This document shows positions 46,004-57,831 of a stretch of 64,000 nucleotides of DNA, piece after piece (position 1 is the stretch's first letter; each line of letters starts with the position of its first letter). The stretch covers positions 29,539,892 through 29,603,891 of the forward strand of contig NC_073311.1 of the NCBI RefSeq assembly GCF_027595985.1, written 5' to 3'. The notes under the pieces were generated by a model that saw nothing but the letters and a program-made list of their open reading frames with translations, ran no database searches and was not told the origin of the DNA. Made by a program: the position numbers and the translations under genes. Origin of the DNA: Sorex araneus. Lineage: Eukaryota > Chordata > Mammalia > Eulipotyphla > Soricidae.

Positions 46004-47500
46004 TGAATCTGTCTCTGGGTAATCAACTCTGTTACATTGGTTTGAGTCTGTTTTTATTCCAGTTCCACATTATTTGATTATTATGATTTTATAATATAAT
46101 TTAAAGTTAAGGAAATATAAAGTCTCCCATCTGCTTTTCTCTGTGATTGCCTTGGCTACTTGAGAGATTTTATTACTCCATATTAATTTCAACAGAATTT
46201 AGCTGTTTAAAATATGCCATGGGTATAGGGACTGCATTGAATTGGTATACTGCTTTGGGTAGTGTTGTCATTTTGACAATAAAATTCTTCCAATCCATGA
46301 ATGGGGGTATGTTACCATTCTCTTGTGTCTTTCGTTATTTCTCTTAAAATTGATTTATAGATTTTTCTAATGCCACATCTTTAATTACTCTGATTTCCAG
46401 GTACCTGATTCTTCTGAGGCATGATTGTGAATGGGAATTTTTTTTTACTTTTTCTCTATTTTTTTATTATTTAGGTATAGAAATACCATGATTTCTGCAT
46501 CTTGGCTGTATGCTGCCATATTGTACACGTTTATTGTTCCTAGAAGCTTTTATTTGTCGTCTTCAAGGTTTTCTAAGTGTATTATCATGTTATCTGCAAA
46601 TAGTGAAAGTGACTACTTCTTTTCCAATATGGATACCCGTAAGAACTCTTCTCTTTATTGACTATCTCCATAGAAAGAACTTCCAATATTATATTGAATA
46701 TAAGTGACAAGAGTGAAAAACTGTTTGCTGTGCCTGATCTTAGAGGGAAGGCTTTCAGTTTTTCACCATTAAGTATGTTACTTGTGGATTCATGGTAAAT
46801 GGCTTTAACTATATTAAAGAAGGTATCTTCCAGCCCTGCTCAATAGAGAATTTTATCATGAATGGGAGTTGGATCTTACCAAACATTTTTTCTGTATCTA
46901 TCGACATGCTTGTTGCTGTTTCTATTTTTCTTGTATTGATATGGTTCTTATATTGATTAAATTATTTATATTAACCATCTCTGTGTCCCTGTAATAGATA
47001 CCAACTCAATGATTTTTTAAATGTGTATTGCATTTCCTTAGGATCTTTGCATTTATGGTCATTGGGGCATTTTTTTTTCCGTAGGTGCTTAAGCTCTGCT
47101 GATAGATTGCTTGTTCGGGCTATTTATTTATTTATTTATTCATTCATTTAATTAATTAATTTATTTATTGCATTACTATAAATTTCCCTCAACACTGCTT
47201 TGGCTCTGTAACACAGTTTTTTTCTATATTGGCAATTTATGTTATCTTTCTCATTTAATTCCAGAAATGCTTTGATTTCTTCTTTGATTTCCATCTTTGA
47301 TCTACTGGTTACCTAGTAGTAAGTGGTTTTGTTTCTAAGTGCTTCATTTTTCCATATTAGTGTTAGTGATAAATTTTTATTTTCAAAGTGTTAGGACTGA
47401 GAAGATAGCGGGTACAATTTCTTCCTTCTTAATATTATGGAGATATACTTTGTGACCCAGGATGTCATCTATCTGAGAATGTACCATGCACACTGATTTA

Positions 47501-50059
47501 TCCAGTTATAGAGAAGTGTAGAATAACTATTATACTTACAAGTAGGTCATGTGATGATTTAGAAAGACACAATAGAAATGTTGCATAAAAATGGGATAGC
47601 AATGAATGCAATGATTGTAATGATACAATTGAAGTCAAGGAATACTATGGATTTCTAAGATCATCCAAATACTACGAGTCTAATAGATTCTATCCAAAAG
47701 TGTTTAACAGGAAACAGTCTTGTGAACCCCTTGCCTACAAATTTCTAACTCCCATAACTAGTGTGAATAATTTTACATTACTTTGAGTCACCAAATTTGT
47801 GATTTTTACCATAGAAAATTAATACACTACCATAGAGGAGTATCATTCTTACAAAGTAAGAGGTAAACAAAATTCAGTTATTTTTTCCTTTTACCTGTCT
47901 TACAGACAAAAGTATAAACAATGTCACACCAACTTATTCAGATACTTGACTCTGTTTAACAACTTAGAAAATTCATCTTGGGAAAGCAATAATAAAACAA
48001 ATTTCACCGAATCAAACTCAAGAAATATCAAAACTCAAGAAATGATCAACTAAAGAATCAGTCTGCTCACCTTATGTTAATATTATATGAAAGTATTTGT
48101 TCTATAACTGGAAATTCATGAACAATTTGAAGTACCCTGAGAAGATAGAAAATATATAAAATTGTTATATATAAATTTGCTAATGTTCTGTGCATTTTCT
48201 TATATTTTTACTGCTTCAATAGTGATGAAGAGGTTAGGAACATTCAGATGAGGGTTAGAATTATGGTTAAACACTTATAAAATGTCAGAATTTCATGCCA
48301 AGGTCACCATTTAGCAATTTCACAAATAGCTAAATGTACGCCAATGTAGATGTAAGTTGCAATAAAAGCCAGGTCAATGAGAAGATAGAAGTGAAGTACT
48401 TAAATTATTTCTTCTTCTGAAGTTACATTAGACACACCATAAGATTCTATCTCCTAATGAAGAATATTTTATTCTTATTAAAGATGCAATCATTCAGAAA
48501 TAGATAAAATCTTGCCATTTTCAACAATTTATGTTCGGACATCTTTTCCCTGAATGTATTAAAGGACAGAATAGCACAATTTTATTGCATCAACTTATTG
48601 TTACTAACATTTAGTTTTATTTAACAAACAGAGAACCTTTGAAGCATTCTTTTTTTTTTCTACATATTACTTAAATCTTATTTCTAGCAATGGTAGTTTC
48701 TGAGGTTTTGTGGTCTATGCAGTAATATGGAAGAAAAAATACTAAATGTTCAATGGCAACATTCAAATATTTATGGGCTTGCTTCTGAAATACTTCCATG
48801 ACAACCGTTTTCACAATATCTCTAAGAGCCTTATTCACTTTAACAATGTACTGTGATGGTAAAGGAGTGATAAATGGCTTCATATTGGGAATTATTAGCA
48901 AGCATATCATTTTAATGTATCCATATGGAGGCAGGATTAATTCTGAAATCCATAATAATGTCATATCATGAAAGCTAATATTTTCATGCTTATAACCCCA
49001 CAAAATTCACATTCTTTCCCTAATACTGCAGTTACAATGTATTAAGTATGTACCTTGAAATTTTTATCACTGCAATTTCTGATAAGTGAAATCATAGCAT
49101 TAAAATGAGCTGCAAGGGCAGACAGAGACCAGCCCTCTTAACTATGAATAGAATATAATGCACACTTATTTTGGAATGCAGAAACCATAATCAATCATGG
49201 TTTTCTTTATGTAATTCACATAACAAGGTGACACATGTTTCCACCAATTTATTTTAATAAACAACCATTCTGTTTTTTTTGAGTTTTCACTCGTTCATAC
49301 TAGCTTTTTTCATCACTCAATAGTCTAAAATTTTTATAATTTATTATTACTTAAAAATTTGTAAGTTGAGTACATGTACTTAAATCTTTTTTATATTGTA
49401 AACTTTATCTCTGCTTTTTTGTAATGCATTTGCATTCTGTCTATTTGTTCATATATCTGTCTCATTGTCCCACCAAAAGATAGCTTTAAAATTAAAAATT
49501 TCTAATGAAATAGATTTTACAATTTAAGTATTGAAAGACTATTTCTTTTAAACTTTTATGACAATTAGGACAATAATTATAAAATTTTAGGACAATTAGG
49601 ACAATAATTATAAAATTAAAATGACTTTATTGACTGCTAATTTGTCAATTAATATCACAAAAGTAAATGCTGCTATTCTAGTGAATTTTATACACTCTTG
49701 CTAAAATAAAAAAAGAAAATAATGCATGATAACTGCTCTCCTTGAAGAGTTATTAGATTTTATAATGAATTACTATATTTGCTTAAAACTTTGCATAAAC
49801 ATAAACTGAAACAAATATACTAAATTTTCACTCATTGGCTATAACTCTACAGCATCATATCTGTGTTACTTCCATGTTAATCATAGATAATATTTGATAA
49901 AATATTCTTTCTTCCTATTCATTTTCTAATCATATAAATTTTAATTTAGTTACACATTCTCACATCATATCAATTAAGTATTCTGAAATTTTGAAACTTA
50001 CTTGGCAATAATATAAGAAAATTAATATGTAAATAACTTATCAATCTTGTTCAATTTTT
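47501..50059. other. Single-copy AT-rich DNA
   Basis: No gene or repeat recognised, except a 31 bp tandem duplication near 49556-49618. A 110-codon minus-strand frame at 48671-49003 has no domain I recognise. Confidence 0.45.
49556..49618. repeat. Tandem duplication, about 31 bp unit
   Basis: 'gacaattaggacaataatta' occurs twice in tandem. Confidence 0.85.
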
Positions 50060-50070
50060 ATTGCTTCTAT
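50060..50070. repeat. SINE target-site duplication, left
   Basis: 'attgcttctat', repeated exactly at 50322-50332. Confidence 0.85.
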
Positions 50071-50321
50071 GGGGCTGGAGTGATAGCACAGCGGTTGGGC
50101 ATTTGCCTTTCATGCGGCCGACCCGATTTCCATTCCTCCGCCCCTCTCGGAGAGCCCGGCAAGCTACTGAGAGTATGGAGCCCGCATGGCAGAGCCTGGC
50201 AAGCTACCCGTGAGTATTGGATATGCCAAAAACAGTAACAATAAGTCTCTCAATGAGAGACGTTACTGGTGCCGGCTCGAGCAAATCAATGAGCAACGGG
50301 ATGACAGTGACAGTGACAGTG
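50071..50321 (+). mobile_element. SINE A, complete, with TSD
   Basis: Best reference copy: head 'ggggctggagtgatagcaca', diverged B box near 50130, body 'ctctcggagagcccggcaag', 'gcaagctacccgtgag', hairpin-capable 'gtctctcaatgagagac' near 50236, RTE-like 'gagacgttactggtgcc', and a tail of three GACAGT-type units. An exact 11 bp TSD begins straight after the tail with no poly(A), so retroposition used a tail other than A. Confidence 0.95.
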
Positions 50322-50332
50322 ATTGCTTCTAT

Positions 50333-51221
50333 GGTACTCTTCTGTAAATAACAGGCCACCTACCACTGAAGTTATATTTCAACTTCCAAGTATAATTAAG
50401 AGGTCAAGAATAAGAGTTGATTTTCCCCAGGGCTTTGAGTACAACTAACATTGTTAACATTAACCAATGTTAATTATATTATGATATTATTAACATTTAC
50501 TACTTTACCCAACATGGCTAGGCTATGTACCCAATCTCTTATGCTGCTATTATCAATAAAAAGCCTTTTACATAGCCTTTATAATGCATTAAAATTCTAA
50601 TCCAAACCAATGAACACTGTATTTCATAGTGTTTGCCTACTCTTAATCTGAAGTATGGCAATTAAAAACCATAAAATAGTGATGTAAAATCTATACCAAA
50701 AAGAGTTATTTTCCTCTGTGATTTGAGTGATATTATGACAATCTGCTTTCTTGTTATGGAACATTTTAAATGAAGTAAGTGATGTATCTTGTGCCAGTAT
50801 TTTAAAACTGTCTTTAAATTCTTACCAAAAATAGTTTTTCCAGCTAAATCTCAAAGACTAAAAACTTTTAATAGATTTGTTGAAATAGATTTCAATATTC
50901 ATGTTAGTTGAAGGATCCATTTTTGATAGGTGGTATAAATCTGATATACTTATTACTTTTGATAGGTGGTATAAATCTGATATACTTATTAATAAATATA
51001 TATTATCTGAGACTACCTAGGAATATTTCACAGAATATCAAACTTTAAAATAGTGCTTTTGAAAGTCATAAGAGTTCCAGATCTTTTGTTGTTGTAGGAG
51101 ATGTGTAAAAGGAGCCAATAAAATTTTTATCACTGAAATTTAGGAATATATATATTTTTCCATCTCTGTAGAAACCATCAAATGGCAGAAAAGATTGTTA
51201 GACACATTCTAAAATTAATTT
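50333..51221. other. AT-rich DNA with a 36 bp tandem repeat
   Basis: Two tandem 36 bp units at 50921-50991 ('ttttgataggtggtataaat' starts each). Otherwise unassigned. Confidence 0.5.
50921..50991. repeat. 36 bp tandem duplication, two near-identical copies
   Basis: Units start at 50921 and 50957 and agree almost fully, so the duplication is recent. Confidence 0.9.
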
Positions 51222-51392
51222 GTTGTTGCTTTTGTTTTGGGACTGCACCCGGTTGTTCTCAGGACTTACTCCTGGCTCTATATTCAGGAATCTGTGCTGA
51301 CAATGTTTGTGGACCAAATGTGGTCCTGGGGATCAAATCCAGGATCAAACTTGCAAGGTAATTGCCTTACTGCGGTACCATCACTCTGGATC
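51222..51392 (-). mobile_element. SINE B, antisense
   Basis: 'ttttgttttgggactgcacc', 'ggacttactcctggctc', 'ggatcaaatccaggatc', head complement 'taccatcactctggatcc'. Confidence 0.75.
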
Positions 51393-51483
51393 CATCTAAA
51401 AATTTTAACTTTAATTTATTATGCCATTATCACATTGGTCTAACTTTTGTATAATATTAAGCATCTGTCACTTTAAACTTTTT

Positions 51484-51720
51484 TGTGTGTGTTGTGCCCC
51501 AGAGCAGCCTGTTCAGCCCCTTTTATTAACTAGCTTAATGTTCTAACCAATGATATTCAGCCACAAAGGCAGAATATGCAAATTAACTTAGTCAATGGAA
51601 ACAGTATCAAAGTCAGTTCCCTAACCAGAAGCATAGTCAGTTAAACTAACAGTAATAGAAAAACAACATTTACCTCCATGCCTAGCTAGGCGTGAGATTG
51701 TGAGATGTTATACATCAACA
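51484..51720 (-). mobile_element. Partial retroviral-type LTR, antisense
   Basis: On the minus strand an LTR-like start TGTTGATGTATAAC lies directly after a polypurine tract, and the sequence contains 'gttaataaaagg' near 51525 before breaking off near 51484. No TSD is available to confirm. No similarity to the other LTR families here was seen. Confidence 0.5.
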
Positions 51721-51738
51721 TTTTCCCCTTTTTTGTTT
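51721..51738 (-). promoter_or_regulatory. Candidate polypurine tract of an ERV
   Basis: Minus strand AAACAAAAAAGGGGAAAA abuts the putative LTR start TGTT, the arrangement of a plus-strand primer site beside a 3' LTR. Confidence 0.5.
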
Positions 51739-52132
51739 AAAATGACCAGTAACAAACAACACAAACATTTTCACAAATCTTTCCAGCAATACTTTAATGC
51801 TGTTTTTTTGTGAGGTTCTGGGTTATTGGTATTACAAAAAACAAGAATTTTTAAGTGTACAAGAATTCCGATTACAGGAATGTTGCCCTCAATATTTACT
51901 TTTAAGAGAATTGGTACTTGTTTCATTTTGCATAATGAAAATCTTAAAGGACGTTAGACTCAGTAGGAAGTACAGAGGAAAACTGCTTTTCAGGATGTAA
52001 GAACCACTGTACAAATCCTAACCCTCTCTTGTTACATCAAAGAAAATGAGAAATTGATAGAATTGTTCCCATAATCAACACTATAGTTTGGGTCTCAGAC
52101 TAGGAATCAGTGATGATAAGAATACACATAAA
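51739..52132. other. Unassigned DNA, possibly ERV internal remnant
   Basis: If the polypurine tract is real, this should be the distal internal part of the provirus on the minus strand. I recognise no retroviral gene in it. Confidence 0.3.
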
Positions 52133-52146
52133 GCGGGCCTGGTGCC

Positions 52147-52434
52147 ATGGCGGACAAAGAGAAGAAGAAGGAGAGTATCTTGGACCTGTCCAAGTACATC
52201 GACAAGACCATCCAGGTGAAGTTCGGGGGGGGGTGGGGGGGCGGGGCGCGAAGCCAGTGGAATCCTGAAGGGCTTTGACCCGCTCCTCAACCTCGTGCTG
52301 GACTGCACCATCTAGTACATGAGGGACCCCGACGACCAGTACAAGCTGACAGAGGACATGCGGCAGCTGGGGCTCCTGGTGTGCCGTGACACGACGGTGG
52401 TGCTCATCTGCCCGCAGGACTGCATGGAGGCCAT
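52147..52434 (+). pseudogene. LSM7: LSM7 processed pseudogene, 3'-truncated
   Basis: Intronless copy of the U6 snRNA-associated Sm-like protein LSm7. The first codons read MADKEKKKESILDLSK, followed by YIDKTIQVKF. An expanded G-rich block at 52225-52246 (22 bp where the gene has about 9) shifts the frame. After it, in another frame, GILKGFDPLLNLVLD is recognisable, then a stop TAG at 52313-52315 replaces the Glu after the T-I pair, followed by YMRDPDDQYKLTED and VVLICPQD with substitutions. Homology stops at about 52434, roughly a dozen codons before the normal end, where the sequence reads 'gtgtaagtg'. No poly(A) or TSD was seen. Not functional. Confidence 0.92.
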
Positions 52435-54885
52435 GTGTAAGTGAATTTCTTACACAAACAGAAAAGTGTTTCATGATATGTCTTCACAATTTTAACAACT
52501 ATTGGAAAATATCAATTTCTCTTAAAATAAGGTTACAGGATGTTCTTCTATATCCTTTCTTGAGCCATCTTAATTCATTCATATCATAGATGATTAGTAC
52601 AACCCAGAAAAGTAGAAAATAACCATTCACAAATAAATCAGCACTTTCATTTTTCACTTCCATTCTAGCCCATTGTTATTATTCAGGTTTCTCAATAATC
52701 CAAGCTCCTTTCCTTGGAAATGAAATTTAGTCTAGAACTCAAGTTGCAACTTGATTTTCTTTTAGGAATATCCTCTATCTATCTTCAGTATCTCATACCA
52801 TAAACAACATCTAGTAAATAATTTTATGAAAGTGAATGTATAACTTAGCCTACAAGTTTTCCAAAATCAGGGAACAAAATAGGAAACTATTTCTATTGGT
52901 CAGCTGACCAAGAGACTTATAATTTGGGGAGTAGACTGGCAGTGTAGAGCTTTTCATTCTCTCCGGATGGTTCAGTCAAATATTTCCATATACTTTCACA
53001 TATAATTATAGCACTTTATAAGTAGCAATATTATAATGATAGTTTCTAGTTACTAAAAAGTTTTAAATGTATTTATCTTACCACACAAAGTGTGAAATAA
53101 AAAAATAGTAATTAAAATACATAATATAAATTGACTTATGGTATAATAATAACACATTCTTATTAATTTTTAAGAACTAAATTAATGGTTTAAGATGAGT
53201 CTCCAAATACTTGAAAATATTTATGACTGAAATATGTGGGTGAATGCTTATGGATTCTAATCTGTATCTCTGACATTACTGTGTATGAAATTAAACAAAT
53301 CACCTAAATTCTGAGCCTCAGTTTCATTAATTGGAAAAATGATATACAACACATCAAGCTTAGTTTCACAAAAAATATTTCAAGGTGCAAAGCAAACATT
53401 TATATAAAGATATTCATATAATATCTTTATAAAATGTTTTATATAAAATGTTTTAATAAAGTGTAAAATAATTATAAAAGTATTATTCTATAATTTCTAA
53501 TTATTTTTTTATTTCTATTTCTCATCACTCTTCTTATTTCTACAAATGGGAGATTCCATTATTTTCTCCAACTCTTTTCTTATGTGTTTCATCTTTCGAG
53601 TCATTACTCTTGCTAAAATTATGAATCAAATTCAGTCCCTTTTTTCTGTTGAGAATCTAGCAATCAAACCAGCAATCAATATCTAATAATTCTTCTCCTG
53701 ACAGAGAACAAACCAAAAGCATATAAATTATTGCAGTCTTACTATTCCTCATCTTGCTAGTCAGGTAATTACTTGCATATTCTGAAAAATGTCTTCTAAA
53801 AAATCATATTTTCAATGAGTTCATTTTAAGTAGCTCAAAGAAGATAAAAAGTTAAAAAATAACCAAAGTTCTACACTTACTTTTATGCTTCCTTTGGACA
53901 TATTCTATTTTCCTAAAATTATTAACCTCTAAACCATTAGAAAATAAAAGAGCTGGTAATCATTTAAATAGTAAAGCTCCATGAAAGATCATTGGAAGGG
54001 ATGTTAATTAGTTTATGGTACAAAAGTAATTTTTGCTCACACTAATACCATGCTCTTAAACTTTGAATTGGCAAATATAAAATCAGTGAAGACATATAGA
54101 TTTGACATCTTTGTTTTATATATATTTTAGTAGACCTATTAAAATTAAAATTGTTTTCAGCAAGTGGAAATGGATTTTTTATCAGGCCAGAAATAAAAAG
54201 CTCCCATGAGAATCTCAGAAAACAAAATGTCAACAGTAAGAAAAATTAAACTACTAAAACCAATTGCAAAGTGTATTTGTGGATATGATTGCAAGATAGG
54301 GCCATAAGGCTATGTCACTTTTAAATGTAAGTTGTGGGCTGAACTGATATGAACAATTATGAATGAGCATTTCTACCTGTCCAGACCAATATATTTGAAA
54401 AATGGAAAAAAAATCTGATAAACACCGAGTAGTTGTATCATCCAATGCCTACCAGGCCAACTGTCTGTTTACTGTGGAAGACTCTTCCACAGTAAATAGA
54501 TTCTAGTAAATCAGTAGAAAATAAATGGAAATAATTTTTGATAGATGTATTTAAAATATTTTAATAATGACTTAATTCTATCCATAGAAGTTATAGAAAG
54601 TGAGAGAATTCCCAGTCACATGACACATGATTCATGGGTAAATTTTTTTCCAGTAGTGTATGTGATGAAAGCAAGGTACCTAAAAAAAAATAATTATTAT
54701 TATTTTTCTTTCATTTGCAAGTGACTTTTACTCAAATTGAAACAATAAAACCTAGCAGAATTATATTTTAAAGAACATAAAATATTCCTCAGGGAGGCAT
54801 GGGTTCCACTGCTGTATCACATGGTTCCCCAAGGACTCCCACACACCAATCTGAGAGCAGCCTTAACCACTGCTTGTTATATATC
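52435..54885. other. Single-copy AT-rich DNA
   Basis: 2.4 kb with no recognisable gene or repeat. Confidence 0.45.
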
Positions 54886-54888
54886 ACT

Positions 54889-55137
54889 GCATCACTGTCA
54901 CTGTCATCCCATTGCTCGTCGAATTGCTCGAGCAGGCACCAGTAACATCTCCATGTGAGACTTGTTGTTATTGTTTTTAGCATATCAAATATGCCACCGG
55001 TAGCTTGCCAGGCTCTGCCGTGTGGGTGAGATACTCTCGGTAACTTGCCAGTGTCTCTGAGAGGGGTGGAGGAATCGAACCCAGGTCGGCCGCGTGCAAG
55101 GCAAATGCTTTCCCCACTCTGCTATCTCTCTAGCCCA
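54889..55137 (-). mobile_element. SINE A, antisense, near full length
   Basis: 3' end 'catcactgtcactgtcatcc', RTE-like part, 'ggtagcttgccaggctctgc', B-box complement 'aatcgaacccaggtcgg', head complement ending 'ctagccc'. Well preserved. Confidence 0.92.
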
Positions 55138-55795
55138 TGGTTATACATAAACTTCAATAAATAAATTTCAATATAACATTAAAACCATCTGGTATTTCTC
55201 TAATCTTATAATTAAGAGTAAACCGGCCTATAATTGTTGCATAAACTGGCCATTAAAAAGAATAGAGAGTCAGACATAAGAAGTTCATTACTTTTCTTCA
55301 GCTCAGTGATATTTCCATTACAATGTTCTGCCTTAAATGTAGGCTACTTGTACTGTAAATTGCTTAAAGTAGTGAAATTGAATTAATGAAATTTGTAGAA
55401 ATAAATAAGTGTCCATTTTTTTATCTGACAAACTGTTTTTCCAGGATTTTTAATTGATTTTCCATTCTCATATTTGGATCCATAATTGTAGGGAGCCCTT
55501 AGAATTATTTTCTTCTGTATATGGCTGTTGTTTAATATTCAGTAAAAGAAATAAGCTAAAATAATATGTTATAGTCCAATAAATCCTAAGATCAGCCTTT
55601 CTAATAGTACTGATTCAACCTCCCTATATTTTTCTGTTATGTATAACCATGATGATGTTACAGACCTATCTCCACAGTTATATAGTCATACAAAATTCAC
55701 AGAGACATAGGTTTACCCTTCTCTCATCAACAGAAGAATGTGAGACTGTTACTGTACATTGAACTTTAGGGACTGGAGAAGAGAAAGTAAAAAAG
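55138..55795. other. Unassigned AT-rich DNA
   Basis: Nothing recognised. Confidence 0.4.
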
Positions 55796-55799
55796 AATC

Positions 55800-55979
55800 C
55801 TTGCAAAAGCAGTATAGTATAGTTGGTAGTCTGCTTGCCTTGCATGTGGCCAAACCCTATTGAATCCCTGACATCCCATATGACCCCCTGAATACCACCA
55901 GGACTATAATCCTGAGTATAGAGTCAGGAGTAACCCCTGAGCACTGCCAGATGTGGCCCCAAAACCAAACCAAAACAAA
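55800..55979 (+). mobile_element. SINE B
   Basis: Head 'gcagtatagtatagttggta', middle 'attgaatccctgacatccc', 'gtcaggagtaacccctgagc', tail (CAAAA)n. Confidence 0.75.
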
Positions 55980-56104
55980 TAGACCAAAAAAGAATTAAAA
56001 AAAACCTTCAACTCTTTAATTTATTAAAAACAAAAATATGTACAGTGGGTGGAAGTTTGGCTTGCACAGGGCCCATCCAAGTTCGATCCATGGTGTCCCA
56101 AGCA

Positions 56105-56122
56105 TGGCCAGGAATAGCTTCT
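56105..56122. repeat. Composite target-site duplication, left
   Basis: 18-mer 'tggccaggaatagcttct', repeated exactly at 57034-57051. Confidence 0.95.
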
Positions 56123-57033
56123 TCTTTTTTTTTTTACTAGAACAATTCTGCAGATATATTTAAAGAGTTTTTACAACAATATATATTGATCAGTTTCTTT
56201 TCCTCAAAACACAACCTCAAACTTCCTTTACATCCATTGTGTCCTGTAACTTTTCCATTTCAAAACCAACTACACTTTGCCTTTCTACTTTTCACTGATG
56301 ATATCTCCATCTATTATCTTTCTCACTTAAGACATACATCTATAGTCATCCCACAAGTTTTAACTCACTGAAATTGGTACATGATCTCACAAGTTTGGAC
56401 ACAAGCTGACAATCATCTTATTTAACATGGCAAAACTACTCTGCAGTCACAAACATTATACAAGTTCTTATAGATTTTCAAAAAGTTTTTTTTTTAATTT
56501 AAACTTTTTTCTTTTTTATTCTTTTTTATTGAATCACTGTGAGATACAGTTACAAAGTTTTCATATTTGATCCATCGCCAAAAACCCCCACATACCCACC
56601 TCCCACTCCCCCTCTGCCTGTGTGACAGACAATTTTCACTTCACTCTTTCCTTACTTGGATTACATTCACTTTTCAACAGGAGTCTCACTATCATTATTT
56701 GGAGGTTTTCCTCCAACAGTCAGACATGTTGGATAGCATCAATAGATTGTATGTTTTCATTTTTAAGGAAAGGTCGCGCGGCCGCTTATGCAGCCGTGCT
56801 GTTTGGAGATGTCCCAGTCTCACATCCCGGAGCTGTGTTAGTGGAAGCCCAGTGTCGCCGGGGCTCCATCTGGCGAAGGTGTGCTGGCTGTACCTCCTCC
56901 ATCCGGCTCCCTGGTGTTGCTGGCCCGGTCTGGGGTCCGGATCTTTCTCCGGCCTGCATTGCTTACCAGAACGCCTGGATTCTTCTCTGTTGAATGTGGC
57001 AAGATGGCGCCGAGGGTGAGTCGAGGGCATGAC
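56123..57033 (-). mobile_element. Composite L1-type element with 3' extension, inserted in SINE B
   Basis: Minus-strand insertion with exact 18 bp TSD. Sense order: CpG-rich module (57033 to about 56775, containing 'gcggccgc'), L1 3' UTR (to about 56512, ending AATAAAA and A-rich), then about 365 bp unrelated DNA, then a terminal A-tail at 56125-56136. The extra segment beyond the L1 end suggests 3' transduction. Confidence 0.85.
56137..56490 (-). other. Probable 3'-transduced flank
   Basis: Non-L1 DNA between the internal A-rich L1 end and the terminal poly(A), inside the TSD. On the minus strand an AATATA variant signal sits about 20 bases before the terminal A-run. I recognise no gene or repeat in it. 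Confidence 0.65.
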
Positions 57034-57130
57034 TGGCCAGGAATAGCTTCTGAGTGCAGAGGTAGGAATAACCCCTGAGAATTGCCAGGTGTGGCTCCAA
57101 AACAAACAAACAAACAAACAAACAAAAAAG

Positions 57131-57825
57131 AAATACGATTCTCTATATATTAAAGAGCTGTCTGTTACAAAGAACATTCAATATATCACCTATCAATTGG
57201 GATCCACAGGATGCTTTTGTATATATAGGCCATTATCTGGAACATTAGTAATTTGAAAAGGGAAAATAAAAAATATTATAATATGATCAAAATTATTTGG
57301 ATACATAAGAATTTACACTACACAGAAATGTTATGATTAATAATGGGAGGTCTTTTGTTTCCAATCTTGATGGAGCAACATATGCCAGCCTTCTCCTCAT
57401 ACTGTAAATACTTATCAACTGAATGAGGTGACATATTTTTATCATGGTTATCATTTTCACTCAGGTACCTAAAGTTACAATGTTGTGAATTATAGTTTTC
57501 ATCCGTAAATCATTCCCATATCACACCCATTCCCAGAGTGCCCATTTCCCTCCACCTGTGTCCTAAGGGACCCTCCCAGCCACCGACAACCCATGTACAC
57601 TCAGGTTTTTAACCAAAATCCCCGGTTCCAGTCATTTTGTCATTTGTTGTTCACTTCTATATTTCTTCATATCCTTAAATGATAGAGATTTTTAAAAATT
57701 TATTTTGGGGGTGGTGACATCCACACACACATATAGATTCTTAGAGCTAAACTAAAATTCCACAAAATTGTAAATCGATAAGTTTAAAAAAATATTTTTA
57801 AAAATGTTATCTTTCTCTTTTTTTG
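57131..57825. other. Unassigned DNA
   Basis: Nothing recognised; a short (CA)n run occurs near 57723. Confidence 0.4.
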
Positions 57826-57831
57826 TAGGTG

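Larger units (their letters stand above)
44295..47500 (-). mobile_element. Old L1, antisense: 3' UTR through RT domain of ORF2
   Basis: Antisense L1 of about 3.2 kb interrupted by SINEs. From low to high coordinates: 3' UTR ('attccattgtatatatgttc' near 44509), distal ORF2 ('gtctcactggtgtgaggtag' near 44822), then the RT region. Minus-strand reading at about 46557-46600 gives LFADNMIIHLENLED, the RT motif C box with the second Asp replaced by Asn. It continues upstream to the linker before RT near 47450. Stops and indels throughout. It is older than the SINE A and SINE B copies that split it. Confidence 0.85.
56035..57125 (+). mobile_element. SINE B split by a composite insertion
   Basis: Left part 56035-56122, right part 57052-57125. 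Joining across one copy of the shared 18-mer gives a continuous SINE B body from 'gcttgcacagggcccatcc' to 'gccaggtgtggctcc' and a (CAAA)n tail. Confidence 0.85.

Noticed and set aside
44295-47500. A coding L1 with intact reverse transcriptase
   Set aside because: Stops, indels, three SINE insertions and a changed motif C residue show it is long dead.
48671-49003. 110-codon minus-strand open frame
   Set aside because: No recognisable domain, no splice or promoter context, AT-rich; length is within what chance gives in 64 kb.
50921-50991. CRISPR-like direct repeats
   Set aside because: Two tandem 36 bp units without spacers in a mammalian sequence; a simple tandem duplication.
52081-52474. 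124-codon minus-strand frame
   Set aside because: Antisense shadow of the GC-rich LSM7 retrocopy.
56567-57177. 150- and 160-codon frames on both strands
   Set aside because: They lie in the GC-rich module and L1 3' UTR of a composite retroelement, where low stop density makes long frames; both strands open is a sign of chance.
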